DNA from: Candidatus Woesearchaeota archaeon
GTDB taxonomy: Archaea > Nanobdellota > Nanobdellia > Woesearchaeales > GW2011-AR9
Reading direction: 5' to 3'
NCBI GenBank assembly: GCA_016213985.1
Contig: JACRPJ010000052.1
Location: 1-8,664 of the forward strand
DNA length: 8,664 bases
The notes under the pieces were generated by a model, which saw only the letters and a list, made by a program, of their open reading frames with translations, made no database searches and was not told the DNA's origin. The first letter of the stretch is position 1; each line of letters begins with the position of its first letter. Positions 1 to 6,258 of the stretch are shown here, one piece after another. The position numbers and the translations under genes are program-made.

Positions 1-333
1 AAGCTCATCACTTTGCCAAGGAGAGCATATGAGCTACAATTAGAAATAGATTACGCCATTCATCCCCGCACTAAAGTGCGTCCGCCCACTCAACCACAAA
101 GCAGGTTGAGTGAACGGGATTTCTGGCTAGAAAATCTTAATTTTGACGATTATCCTAATGAACAAATTTCAAAAGATGATGTAATCAATATCATGGTTGG
201 AGATTTACAAAGAATAAAAATCTATCCAGAAAAAGGATTCCAAATTTTCCAAGAAATACCTAATGATGTGTGGAAAGCATATCAAAAATTAGTGCGATTA
301 GGATATACAAAACATCTTCTGAGGTCTGCATAA
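1..333 (+). CDS. Hypothetical protein, 3' part (start lies outside the window)
   Basis: The frame is open from base 1 to a TAA at 331-333 and gives about 110 residues. The first possible start inside the window is a TTG at 13, but no ribosome-binding site precedes it and the frame is open to the edge, so this is most likely the C-terminal part of a longer gene. The product is soluble, with no membrane segment. An N-terminal stretch rich in Arg and Pro (around HPRTKVRPPTQP) leads into a mixed charged and aromatic region (ERDFWLENLNFDDYP) and a basic tail. I do not recognise the family and see no catalytic motif. It is followed by a hairpin and T-run and then by degenerate sequence, so it may belong to an accessory segment. 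The coding call rests on the long open frame and ordinary amino-acid composition. Confidence 0.5.
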   Translation, partial: KLITLPRRAYELQLEIDYAIHPRTKVRPPTQPQSRLSERDFWLENLNFDDYPNEQISKDDVINIMVGDLQRIKIYPEKGFQIFQEIPNDVWKAYQKLVRLGYTKHLLRSA

Positions 334-360
334 AGCTCCCGAACCAATTTCATTTAGCAT

Positions 361-474
361 CGCAACTATGCGAAGTCTCAAAATGGTGGCAACTGGGGTG
401 AGGCAACCCACAATCCTCTGAGACTAGGGTGTTTTTCTCCTCGATTTTTGAGGCAACCCCTGAAAAATCCCTAG
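361..474 (+). other. Hairpin-rich intergenic stretch with a repeated 10-mer
   Basis: This non-coding stretch contains several nested or adjacent inverted repeats. They are CGCA 361-364 with TGCG 369-372; AGTCTCA 374-380 with TGAGACT 419-425; and GATTTTT 443-449 with AAAAATC 463-469, the last extended by CTAGG 424-428 with CCTAG 470-474. The 10-mer GAGGCAACCC occurs twice, at 400-409 and 450-459, 50 bp apart, each time within a hairpin. All reading frames are closed or very short. It could be a structured RNA, the end of a mobile element, or chance. I do not recognise a known RNA family. Confidence 0.35.
374..436 (+). terminator. Possible terminator after the first gene: hairpin plus T-run
   Basis: A perfect 7-bp inverted repeat, AGTCTCA at 374-380 and TGAGACT at 419-425, encloses a smaller hairpin (GGGT 396-399 with ACCC 406-409). 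A run of five T at 432-436 follows. Archaeal termination depends mainly on oligo-T, so this could end the transcript of the upstream gene. The large outer loop (38 nt) makes it weaker than a classical terminator. Confidence 0.35.
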
Positions 475-491
475 GATGATATCTATATAAC

Positions 492-643
492 GAAAGGGTT
501 TGTGGAGCAGGAAGAAATCTTTTGTATCTGGCTAAATTTGGGTTTGAAGTTTATGGCTTGGAATGATCAAAACAATGAGTAAATTTAGTCAAAGGAAACT
601 TAAAAAAGAAAAATTGGAAGCTAAATTATGGAAGTGTATTTAA
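492..643 (+). pseudogene. Remnant of a class I SAM-dependent methyltransferase
   Basis: Reading from 492 gives ERV followed by CGAGRNLLYLAKFGFEVYG and LE, then a stop at 564-566. This is the SAM-binding motif I region of class I methyltransferases (typically vLDxGCGxGRNxxxLAxxGFxVxGxD). About four residues (LDxG) appear deleted between ERV and CGAG. After the stop, the frame at 575-643 reads MSKFSQ then RKLKKEKLEAKLWKCI, which resembles the next helix and strand of the same fold (RLKKEGLEAELxxGDI). The gene therefore seems to survive only as a fragment of about 50 codons with a frame change near 563-575, and with both flanks missing. The two pieces falling in the right order at the right spacing is the main support. 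It cannot be a working enzyme. The identification is by eye from motif knowledge, not a search. Confidence 0.5.
602..613 (-). terminator. Oligo-T terminator downstream of htpX
   Basis: On the minus strand, T5-C-T6 lies 31-42 nt beyond the htpX stop codon (644-646). Archaeal RNA polymerase terminates at such U-rich tracts, and no further minus-strand gene follows, so this is a good candidate 3' end for the lemA-htpX transcript. Confidence 0.5.
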
Positions 644-1549
644 TTACATCTCCTCCAGTCTTCTAATCCTCAGGTTAATATCCGGATGCGTTGAAAAAAG
701 AGACTGGAACCACGTTGACTTTTTTCCGTCATGCCGAAACGGTGTAGATATAAATAAATGGGCAGTAGCTTTGTTGGCTTTATCCACCAATGGATCGGGA
801 TCGTTCTTAATCTTCTTTAAAGCATCAGCCAATCCTTTTGGATACCGGGTCAATAACGCGCCGGAAGCATCAGCTAAAAACTCGCGCTTACGAGATATTG
901 CCAGCTTCATCAACTCGCCAATGAATGGAGAAAGTACGGCCAATACCAATCCCATAATAATTAAGATGAAAGTCAGCTGATTTCCTTCTCTATTGCGATC
1001 TTTCCCGCCCCATAAAAAGCTTCTTAACAGAAAATCCGACAGCAGTACAGTAATTCCTACCATTACTGCGGCCAGCATCATTACTCGGATATCATAGTTC
1101 TTGATATGGGAAAGCTCGTGAGCAATTACTCCTTCTAATTCCTGGCGGTTCATTTTCTTTAATAATCCGGTAGTCACGCACACATATGAGTTGTTTGGAT
1201 CCCTGCCGGTAGCAAAGGCATTCAACGCCGAATCATCAATGATATAAACTTTTGGAACTTTAGGCAACCCGGCAGCGATGGATAGTCCTTCCACGGTATT
1301 GATCAAATAAGTGTATTCTGGTTTAGTAGCTTCTTTCGCTCCAGACATGGTCAGAATAGATTGTGCTCCACTATAATAGCTAAATAGAAAATAAACCATT
1401 CCGACAATGACTGCCAATATAATTCCAAAATATTGGTTCCCCCAATACACGCCGATAATCAGCCCAATAAAAACAACAAATGCCATGAAGAAAAATACCA
1501 GCAAATATGATTTTCTCTTATTACTGGTAATTTCTTCATATATGCCCAT
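644..1549 (-). CDS. htpX: HtpX-type membrane zinc metalloprotease (M48)
   Basis: 301 residues, full length for the family. M48B peptidases of this type cleave damaged or misfolded membrane proteins. The zinc motif HELSH is at 144-148, with catalytic Glu145, and the third metal ligand is probably Glu223 in REFLADASG. The segment LNAFATGRDP (109-118) and the late STHPD motif (286-290) are also family hallmarks. Hydrophobic segments at about 14-35, 38-58, 155-172 and 192-212 give the usual membrane layout, with the active site facing the cytoplasm in known members. The ATG overlaps the stop of the upstream LemA gene by one base (TAATG) and has a GGAG ribosome-binding site a few bases before it, which sits inside the end of LemA. 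The two genes form an operon, a common pairing in bacteria and archaea. The gene looks intact. Confidence 0.95.
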   Translation of the reverse strand: MGIYEEITSNKRKSYLLVFFFMAFVVFIGLIIGVYWGNQYFGIILAVIVGMVYFLFSYYSGAQSILTMSGAKEATKPEYTYLINTVEGLSIAAGLPKVPKVYIIDDSALNAFATGRDPNNSYVCVTTGLLKKMNRQELEGVIAHELSHIKNYDIRVMMLAAVMVGITVLLSDFLLRSFLWGGKDRNREGNQLTFILIIMGLVLAVLSPFIGELMKLAISRKREFLADASGALLTRYPKGLADALKKIKNDPDPLVDKANKATAHLFISTPFRHDGKKSTWFQSLFSTHPDINLRIRRLEEM

Positions 1550-1872
1550 TAGCTCTCCGCAACAGCAAATATTGATTTCAACGCTTCACTTATCTGATTG
1601 GAGGCCTTGGCTTTATCCTTCATGCTTCCTTCCACCAGCGCAGCCCGGGCTTTGGTAACCTCTTCAAGAACTCCTTTCTCATGCTTCATATAGCCTTTTA
1701 CCGCACTCACTAAATTAGGAATAAGGTCGTATCTGCGCTTAAGCTGGACATCAATCTGCGACCAAGCATTATCCACTCTTACTCTTAGACGCACCAAGCT
1801 GTTATAGATAACTACTATTGCTAAAACCACCACAGCTACAATAATTCCAATTACCAACTCTACAGAGACCAT
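1549..1872 (-). CDS. lemA: LemA family membrane protein, C-terminally truncated
   Basis: From the ATG at 1872 the protein is 107 residues; a TTG at 1887 would add five. I chose the ATG because GGTGGTGAG lies just upstream as a ribosome-binding site. Residues 4-26 are a single membrane anchor. Residues 35-55 ([21 protein letters not shown]) are the signature first helix of LemA, followed by the second helix and [10 protein letters not shown]. Intact LemA is usually about 180-190 residues and continues after this point (FAVAEnYPdLkA...) through two more helices ending in an FP.n motif. Here a stop follows FAVAES directly and overlaps the htpX start. Continuing the reading in another frame does not recover the missing part, so about 65-75 codons are absent. 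LemA proteins form coiled-coil membrane assemblies of poorly known role beside HtpX. Whether this short form is functional is open. Confidence 0.8.
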   Translation of the reverse strand: MVSVELVIGIIVAVVVLAIVVIYNSLVRLRVRVDNAWSQIDVQLKRRYDLIPNLVSAVKGYMKHEKGVLEEVTKARAALVEGSMKDKAKASNQISEALKSIFAVAES

Positions 1873-1906
1873 ATTCTCACCACCCAATTGATTTATATTA
1901 AGTAAC

Positions 1907-1934
1907 TAAAGAGGGTAGTTGAGCATCCTCTTTA
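1907..1934. promoter_or_regulatory. Candidate operator over the lemA-htpX promoter
   Basis: A perfect 8-bp inverted repeat, TAAAGAGG at 1907-1914 and CCTCTTTA at 1927-1934, has a 12-nt spacer. One arm overlaps the presumed TATA box (1931-1938, minus strand) and the other falls near the expected transcription start. A dimeric repressor bound here would block TBP or polymerase. This is inferred from position and symmetry only. Confidence 0.45.
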
Positions 1935-1938
1935 AAAA
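1931..1938 (-). promoter_or_regulatory. TATA-like box for lemA-htpX
   Basis: TTTTTAAA on the minus strand is preceded by an A-rich stretch that could serve as BRE. A start about 25 nt downstream, near 1909, would leave a leader of about 37 nt carrying the GGTGGTGAG ribosome-binding site of lemA. Confidence 0.4.
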
Positions 1939-1997
1939 TTTTTGCTTGAAATTCATCATTTTAGCCCCAAGCAACTGCCTCAAGGTACGTAGAAATG

Positions 1998-2005
1998 TTT
2001 AAATA
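1998..2005 (+). promoter_or_regulatory. TATA box for the SpoIIM-family gene
   Basis: TTTAAATA has a purine-rich BRE-like stretch (AGAAATG) just before it. Its centre is about 26 bp upstream of the ATG at 2028 and there is no ribosome-binding site in between, so transcription would start at or next to the ATG (leaderless mRNA). Confidence 0.55.
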
Positions 2006-2027
2006 AAGTTAGAATACTCTCCCAGAC

Positions 2028-2758
2028 ATGGTTTTGGAATCGTTGTTCAATCCATTTGCAGTTAAAAAGAAGCCTTGGGAGATGTTCATAGCCGGATTCG
2101 TTTATTCAATAATAGGTTTAATGCTGTCATATTTTGTGTTTAAAGAATCTGCCGGGTTATTAACTGTATTTTTGATTGTGCTGGCAACAGTTCCCTTACT
2201 CTATACCAAGTGGCTCTGTCTTTAGCTTACATTCTTTTACCTTCCCACGCAGTAAATGTAGTGTTCGGACTTCAACAACAGTCTATCATAAATGTCAACA
2301 ATAATGTTCAAGGAAAAATAGCCCAATTTGATTTGTTTACGAGGATATTTGCTAATAACACTAAAGTATTATTCTTGTGTATATTATTCTCCTTCTTGTA
2401 TGGTACCGGAGCAATTTTTATCTTAGTGTGGAATGCATCAGTAGTAGCCACGGCAATGGGAAATGTGTTCAAGACGGAAGTAGCCAAAGTAGCTTCAATG
2501 GTGGACCTGCCAGGAGTCGCTGCTTACTTTAGCGCAGCCTCATTTAGCTTTGTTCGTTATATGACTCATGGGTTATTAGAAATGGCTGCTTATCTGGTAG
2601 CAGGGCTAGCAGGAGGGATAATTTCTATCGCTTTGATTAAACACAATCTAAAAGAAGACCGGGTTCTAGTAGATGCCTTGGATTTAATTTTATTGAGTAT
2701 AGGCTTTTTGGTGGTGGCGGCATTAGTGGAGGTTTACATCACCCCGTTACTAGTATAA
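2028..2758 (+). pseudogene. SpoIIM/DUF95 family integral membrane protein, disrupted by an internal deletion
   Basis: Two consecutive frames together give one family member. 2028-2225 (65 residues) has the typical start MVLESLFNPFAVKKKPWEMF and the first two membrane segments, up to VPLLYT. 2210-2758, beginning at a GTG in another frame, resumes at ALSLAYILLPSHAV and runs through the conserved core (FxxIFANNTKVL, a GAIFILVWNASV stretch, HGLLEMAAYLVAGLAGGIIS) to the C-terminus. Related archaeal proteins carry about 40-45 further residues between these points, a charged EEE-type segment plus the first half of a membrane helix. These are missing in every frame here. The junction is near 2205-2212, and the net loss must be 1 mod 3. 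The second piece could still be made from the GTG, but no ribosome-binding site is evident. Function is unknown in archaea; bacterial SpoIIM works in sporulation engulfment. The reading could also be an assembly error. Confidence 0.75.
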
Positions 2759-2771
2759 TTGCTCTAATAAA

Positions 2772-3179
2772 TCACTTTAGAAACCTTCTTTTGAATTCTG
2801 GATAAAATATTGCCGTATCCGGGCATAATTTGTTTTCTTCAGATAATTCATCTACCTGGGCTAGGGTCATCCATCCCGACCATTTAAATTCCCTGTTGCA
2901 CGATTTAATCTCGCTGCTGTACTTTGTACTATAGACGTTTATTATGTAGGAAAGAGGAGGGTCTGAAAAAGGGAAGCTGAATAGCTTTTTCACCATCGCA
3001 TCAATTCCCAATTCTTCTTGTAATTCCCGTCTTGCCGCTTCGAGGGGGAGTTCCCCGTCATTTACTTTCCCACCTGCACCCAAGCCGTAAAGATTGGGAT
3101 ATGCTTTTTTGTTCTCCTTTCTCTGGTGTACGTACAACTCATTTTTATCATTTTGTACAATTACAACGGAAATCTCCAT
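2772..3179 (-). CDS. Nudix hydrolase
   Basis: 135 residues from the ATG at 3179. A GTG at 3194, overlapping the upstream stop as GTGA, would add five residues. I prefer the ATG because GAGGT lies 8 nt before it. The full Nudix box Gx5Ex7REUxEExGU spans residues 37-59 (GKVNDGE...REL.EELGID) and includes the metal-binding Glu pair. The preceding VHQRKENKKAYPNLYGLGAGG matches the YfcD/Idi-like branch, in which the protein hydrolyses a nucleoside-diphosphate-linked or isoprenyl-type substrate. The exact substrate cannot be read from the sequence. The gene is co-directional with and coupled to the RPA-like gene upstream, so it probably shares its transcript, and it converges with the SpoIIM-family gene 13 bp away. 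A nucleotide-pool or RNA-related role would fit the neighbour but is inference. It appears intact. Confidence 0.9.
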   Translation of the reverse strand: MEISVVIVQNDKNELYVHQRKENKKAYPNLYGLGAGGKVNDGELPLEAARRELQEELGIDAMVKKLFSFPFSDPPLSYIINVYSTKYSSEIKSCNREFKWSGWMTLAQVDELSEENKLCPDTAIFYPEFKRRFLK

Positions 3180-3190
3180 ACTAACATACC

Positions 3191-3928
3191 TCACAATGCT
3201 TTAACCCTTCCTGGAAGATTCTGGAAGATGTCCCCTTTCTCTAACATTTTTTCTAAGATTGTCTCAATATCAGTCAGATTTGACTTGGAAATAATTTCCT
3301 CAACAAGCACTCCCTCCCCTTGGTCCATCTCTTTGATCAAATTTAATATTTTTTTGGGAAGAAGAGAGGCTACTTCTTCATCAGATACTTTTATTTCTTC
3401 TATTTCCGGCTCTATATTATTATTGGTGACGGCATTGATTTCAAAAGTTTTTGACTTAGAAGAAAGCCCTACTTGATCCTCTGCCTTGGAATTTTTAAAG
3501 TTGATGTCATCAGGAAAGATGTTTATTTTCATCCTCTCCCTCAATTCCAACGCTCTTAGTTTGAACCATTCAGGAGATATTTTCCGGACGATCTCAGGAT
3601 AAATATATTTTTCTTGGCTATATACCCGTACTTTCCCAATAATGAGCAAAGAATCTCCCACTTGTAATTGATTCAATACCTGATTCTCTTCAAATGAACG
3701 CACCGTTATTTTTCCTGTTCCATCGTCTACAAAAATATTGGTAATTGAACCTTGCTGCTGCTGACTTAGAACCACGGCCATCAAATTTATGCGGTAGAGC
3801 TGGCGCTTATCTTTGGTTAGAAAATAATTTGGACTCTGCTCATTGTCTTGTACGTACGTACCTGCGAGTACCTCGGCGATGGTTATTTTGGCAGCTACTC
3901 GGCGTGATAGACTAGGTTTAGGTTCCAT
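3191..3928 (-). CDS. RPA-like single-stranded DNA-binding protein (OB-fold plus winged helix)
   Basis: 245 residues. Residues about 30-48 (EQSPNYFLTKDKRQLYRINL) and the OB-fold at about 43-125 (FVDDGTGKITVRSFE, LQVGDSLLIIGKVR, YIYPEIVRKISPEWF) match the archaeal RPA-associated / RPA32-type family. A low-complexity acidic linker (about 140-185) leads to a C-terminal winged-helix-like domain (about 186-245: ILNLIKEMDQGEGVLVEEII..., MLEKGDIFQNLPGRV). OB plus linker plus winged helix is the layout of eukaryotic RPA2. It probably binds ssDNA or partners an RPA large subunit in replication and repair, in keeping with the MCM gene upstream on the same strand. No ribosome-binding site precedes the ATG. 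A TATA-like box 27 bp upstream suggests a leaderless transcript. The stop overlaps the alternative GTG start of the Nudix gene. I cannot assign a specific gene symbol with confidence. Confidence 0.85.
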   Translation of the reverse strand: MEPKPSLSRRVAAKITIAEVLAGTYVQDNEQSPNYFLTKDKRQLYRINLMAVVLSQQQQGSITNIFVDDGTGKITVRSFEENQVLNQLQVGDSLLIIGKVRVYSQEKYIYPEIVRKISPEWFKLRALELRERMKINIFPDDINFKNSKAEDQVGLSSKSKTFEINAVTNNNIEPEIEEIKVSDEEVASLLPKKILNLIKEMDQGEGVLVEEIISKSNLTDIETILEKMLEKGDIFQNLPGRVKAL

Positions 3929-3950
3929 CTTAGATTAGTACTTTTATCTA

Positions 3951-3960
3951 GTTTAATTAT
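3951..3960 (-). promoter_or_regulatory. TATA-like box for the RPA-like gene
   Basis: ATAATTAAAC on the minus strand is centred about 27 bp before the ATG at 3928. No ribosome-binding site lies between them. The spacing matches the other leaderless promoters in the window. Confidence 0.4.
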
Positions 3961-4000
3961 GGAGGGTTTTGAAAGACCTATACTCAACTCTTGTCTCATA

Positions 4001-4157
4001 ATATCAAACACAACTCTGCGTTTGATATACAAGAAAATCACTTCAAATGTGATTTTCTGTACCGAAAAAGCGTTATAGCTTTTTTGTGTATTCAAAACCA
4101 TCTTGGGGGGCTTTGGATAAACTCGTTGCGACTCCTAATTGCAAATGCGTTTGCGAT
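4001..4157. repeat. Cluster of four consecutive hairpins between mcm and the RPA-like gene
   Basis: Four separate inverted repeats lie in 157 bp. ATATCAAAC 4001-4009 pairs with GTTTGATAT 4020-4028 (9 bp perfect). AGAAAATCAC 4032-4041 pairs with GTGATTTTCT 4049-4058 (10 bp perfect, 7-nt loop). CGAAAAAGC 4063-4071 pairs with GCTTTTTTG 4078-4086 (9 bp with one G-T). ATTGCAAA 4138-4145 pairs with TTTGCGAT 4150-4157 (8 bp with one G-T, tetraloop TGCG). The whole 3929-4197 gap has no convincing gene; the short frames across it read through the hairpin arms. The cluster could be a structured RNA, the 3' end of the mcm transcript, or binding sites. Confidence 0.6.
4063..4086 (-). terminator. Possible mcm terminator
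   Basis: Read on the minus strand, the hairpin CAAAAAAGC-tataac-GCTTTTTCG carries a T5 tract in its descending arm and lies about 110 nt beyond the mcm stop. It is the strongest oligo-T signal between mcm and the next gene. Position and T-run are the only evidence. Confidence 0.3.
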
Positions 4158-4197
4158 AAGCTCAAATTGTGCTGTTCATGAAAGTTATTCAAAGTTC

Positions 4198-6216
4198 TCA
4201 TAGCCTTTGTACAAAGTCCTTTCTGGGCTCAAAAACATCTCCCGACCGGCGCAATTTTTCTAAAACGTCCAGTACTTGGTCCTTGGAAACGTTTTTTTCC
4301 TGCGCAGCTTCAATGACATTTTCTACGGGAATGGTTTTGGTACCCATTTGCTCTTCCAACACCGATAGAACCTCCTTGATTATGCTAATAGTGCTGCGTT
4401 GGGTGGCAGTTATCCTCCCTCCAATCCTATCAATATCTATGGTCCCCGTTTGCTTGTCTTTAGCTACTTCGTTTAAGCAATAGTCAATTAATTCAATTGC
4501 TTTTTGTGCATCTTTCTTAACGACGGTTTTTGCTAGCCTTAATTTTGCGGTCGCCTCAGAAAGCCTAACCAATGCTTCTAACTGTCGAGCAGTAATAGGT
4601 ATTGTTTTCACTCCTGATTCATCAGCTCCAGAATTGCGCATACCAATATAATATTCTTTTAACTCATCGATTGCTGTATCAGTTATTTTTGGGTTGATTT
4701 TTTGGCGCACATAAGCAAAATACTTTTTCAGCAGTTCGGTCGATACTTCGATTCCCTTAATTTCAGGATCTTTGTGCAGGCTTAATATAAATGAGGCAGT
4801 CTGCTCGTCTTTCTCTCTATTAGGGAGATCTTTAATAGGAAATATTAAATCAAAGCGATTGATTAAAGTAGGGGGCAAGTCTATTTGTTTAGCAATTAAA
4901 TCATAAGGATCAAATCTTCCTAACTTAGGATTAGCTGCAGCTAATACCGTAGTCTCACATCTTAAAGTGGCTTGAATATTGGCTTTTGAAATAGAGACGG
5001 TTTGCTGCTCCAATGCTTCATGCAGAGCAGAGCGGTCATCCTTGTTCATTTTGTCCATCTCATCGATAATCGCAAATCCACGGTTGGCTAACACTAATGT
5101 TCCTGCTTCCAAACTCCACCCGCCTAAGAATTCGTCTTTTACCACCGAAGCAGTAAGCCCAGCAGCAGTGGCGCCTTTCCCGCTGGTAAAACGCGCTTTG
5201 GGAGCCACTAGGGATATTCTTTTCAACAGTTGGGATTTACCGCTTCCAGGGTCACCAATAAGCAGAATATGCAAGTCTCCTCTGGTAGCCACTCCATCCG
5301 GACGTGCTTTTCTGCATCCGCCGGCAAGCTGAAGCACTAGAGCCTCTTTTATTTTATCGTGGCCATATATAGAAGGAGCAATGCTATTAGCAAGCATGGA
5401 TAGAGCATTAGGAGAACGGGCAATTTCCTTTATTTTTTCTAAGTCCGCTTCATTGATCTGAGTATCAACATAATCGTCTTGTAATGGCTCCATATAATTA
5501 GCTTCGATGATTAGATCATACTTGGTGGATTGCCCTCCGGTCCTTAGTATGATAGGAACCTCACTCACCCATCCACATAGTTTCACTCTTGATCCAGGGT
5601 TTGCTCTACGTTCGGAGAGGGGAGAGACTAAATCATCCTTGAGAAACACATTGATTCTCTTTGGCTGGCTTCCATCTAATTCGTCGGCGGCCTCTTCCAA
5701 CACTATACCTTGCCCATCAACCAGGTCACGAGCAATTTCTTTAAATTTTCCTTTCCTCCCGCAGCTGCACCTGGTCGGCTCTTTGTACTTTTTATCTAGT
5801 TGCAGGATACTAATTATGTTTCCACAAGAAGGACATTCAAATTTAGAAGCAGCAACATGCGGACGGACAGCGGATTGTTGTCTTATAATCCCTTCGGTCC
5901 AGATAAGCTTGTTGAGGTGCTTGCTACGTACCTCACTTATTTTTATTTTCTGTGATTCGGGAAGATTACTTAACCTAATATTAAATTTGGTTATCTTCTT
6001 GGAGAGGTCGAACTCTTTTATGCCTAATTCTGCAGCTTTGAGAACCTCTTCTGGACTTTCTAATAATTCCTCAGTGAGTTCGGTGTTAAACTTGATTAAC
6101 TCTGAAAAGTCTAACACCAAAAAACTTTGCCCTTTCCTTACTGCTTCCAGTAGCTGAGGCAGATAATTCTGCTCAATAAATTCTTTGAAGGTTTTTATCT
6201 GCTCATCTACTTCCAT
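4198..6216 (-). CDS. mcm: MCM replicative helicase
   Basis: 672 residues, normal length for archaeal MCM, the homohexameric 3'-5' helicase that unwinds DNA at the replication fork. The N-terminal domain has a helical bundle followed by an OB-fold with a four-cysteine zinc site (Cys128, Cys131, Cys150, Cys152). The AAA+ core has Walker A GDPGSGKS at 321-328, Walker B IIDE with Asp385 and Glu386, the sensor-1 Asn429 in AAANP, and the arginine-finger motif LINRFD with Arg454. The C-terminus (about 605-672) is a winged helix ending in DVLEKLRRSGDVFEPRKDFVQRL-like sequence. No intein interrupts the Walker motifs, a usual site for archaeal MCM inteins. TBP is upstream on the same strand. The ATG at 6216 has no ribosome-binding site but has TATA-type boxes 27-35 bp upstream and a palindrome in between, so expression is probably leaderless and possibly regulated. 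Confidence 0.98.
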   Translation of the reverse strand: MEVDEQIKTFKEFIEQNYLPQLLEAVRKGQSFLVLDFSELIKFNTELTEELLESPEEVLKAAELGIKEFDLSKKITKFNIRLSNLPESQKIKISEVRSKHLNKLIWTEGIIRQQSAVRPHVAASKFECPSCGNIISILQLDKKYKEPTRCSCGRKGKFKEIARDLVDGQGIVLEEAADELDGSQPKRINVFLKDDLVSPLSERRANPGSRVKLCGWVSEVPIILRTGGQSTKYDLIIEANYMEPLQDDYVDTQINEADLEKIKEIARSPNALSMLANSIAPSIYGHDKIKEALVLQLAGGCRKARPDGVATRGDLHILLIGDPGSGKSQLLKRISLVAPKARFTSGKGATAAGLTASVVKDEFLGGWSLEAGTLVLANRGFAIIDEMDKMNKDDRSALHEALEQQTVSISKANIQATLRCETTVLAAANPKLGRFDPYDLIAKQIDLPPTLINRFDLIFPIKDLPNREKDEQTASFILSLHKDPEIKGIEVSTELLKKYFAYVRQKINPKITDTAIDELKEYYIGMRNSGADESGVKTIPITARQLEALVRLSEATAKLRLAKTVVKKDAQKAIELIDYCLNEVAKDKQTGTIDIDRIGGRITATQRSTISIIKEVLSVLEEQMGTKTIPVENVIEAAQEKNVSKDQVLDVLEKLRRSGDVFEPRKDFVQRL

Positions 6217-6221
6217 GTTCT

Positions 6222-6240
6222 TAACCCAGGAGGCGGGTTA
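6222..6240. promoter_or_regulatory. Palindrome between the mcm TATA box and start codon
   Basis: TAACCC (6222-6227) and GGGTTA (6235-6240) form a perfect 6-bp inverted repeat with a 7-nt spacer. It fills the space between the TATA box and the ATG of mcm, where a bound protein would block initiation. It is notably G+C-rich within an AT-rich promoter. A role as operator is inferred. Confidence 0.45.
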
Positions 6241-6254
6241 TTTAAATATTTATA
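6239..6254 (-). promoter_or_regulatory. TATA box region for mcm
   Basis: On the minus strand TATAAATA (6254-6247) runs into TTTAAATA (6246-6239). The second is centred 27 bp before the mcm ATG, giving a leaderless mRNA. The first would give a leader of about 8-9 nt. Confidence 0.6.
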
Positions 6255-6258
6255 TGTC

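Noticed and set aside
400..482. Possible C/D box guide RNA (GATGATA near 475, CTGA near 418 and 460)
   Set aside because: The boxes are in the wrong order and spacing for a C/D sRNA, and no clear terminal stem is present.
3850..3861. GTACGTACGTAC palindrome, with TACGTA or ACGTAC also near 1985, 3127, 5925 and 7885
   Set aside because: It was considered as an over-represented restriction or regulatory motif. The copies are mostly inside coding sequence and the count is only slightly above chance.
3895..4203. Short open frames on both strands across the mcm / RPA-like gap (68 and 70 codons)
   Set aside because: They read through the hairpin arms, overlap known genes at their ends, lack ribosome-binding sites and encode no recognisable protein.
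5507..6157. Open frame of 216 codons on the + strand
   Set aside because: It lies entirely antisense to the N-terminal half of mcm, has Ser/Leu-rich shadow composition and no recognisable motif. mcm is certain on the other strand.
4198..6216. Intein in mcm
   Set aside because: Walker A, Walker B and arginine-finger regions run at normal spacing and total length is that of an ordinary archaeal MCM.
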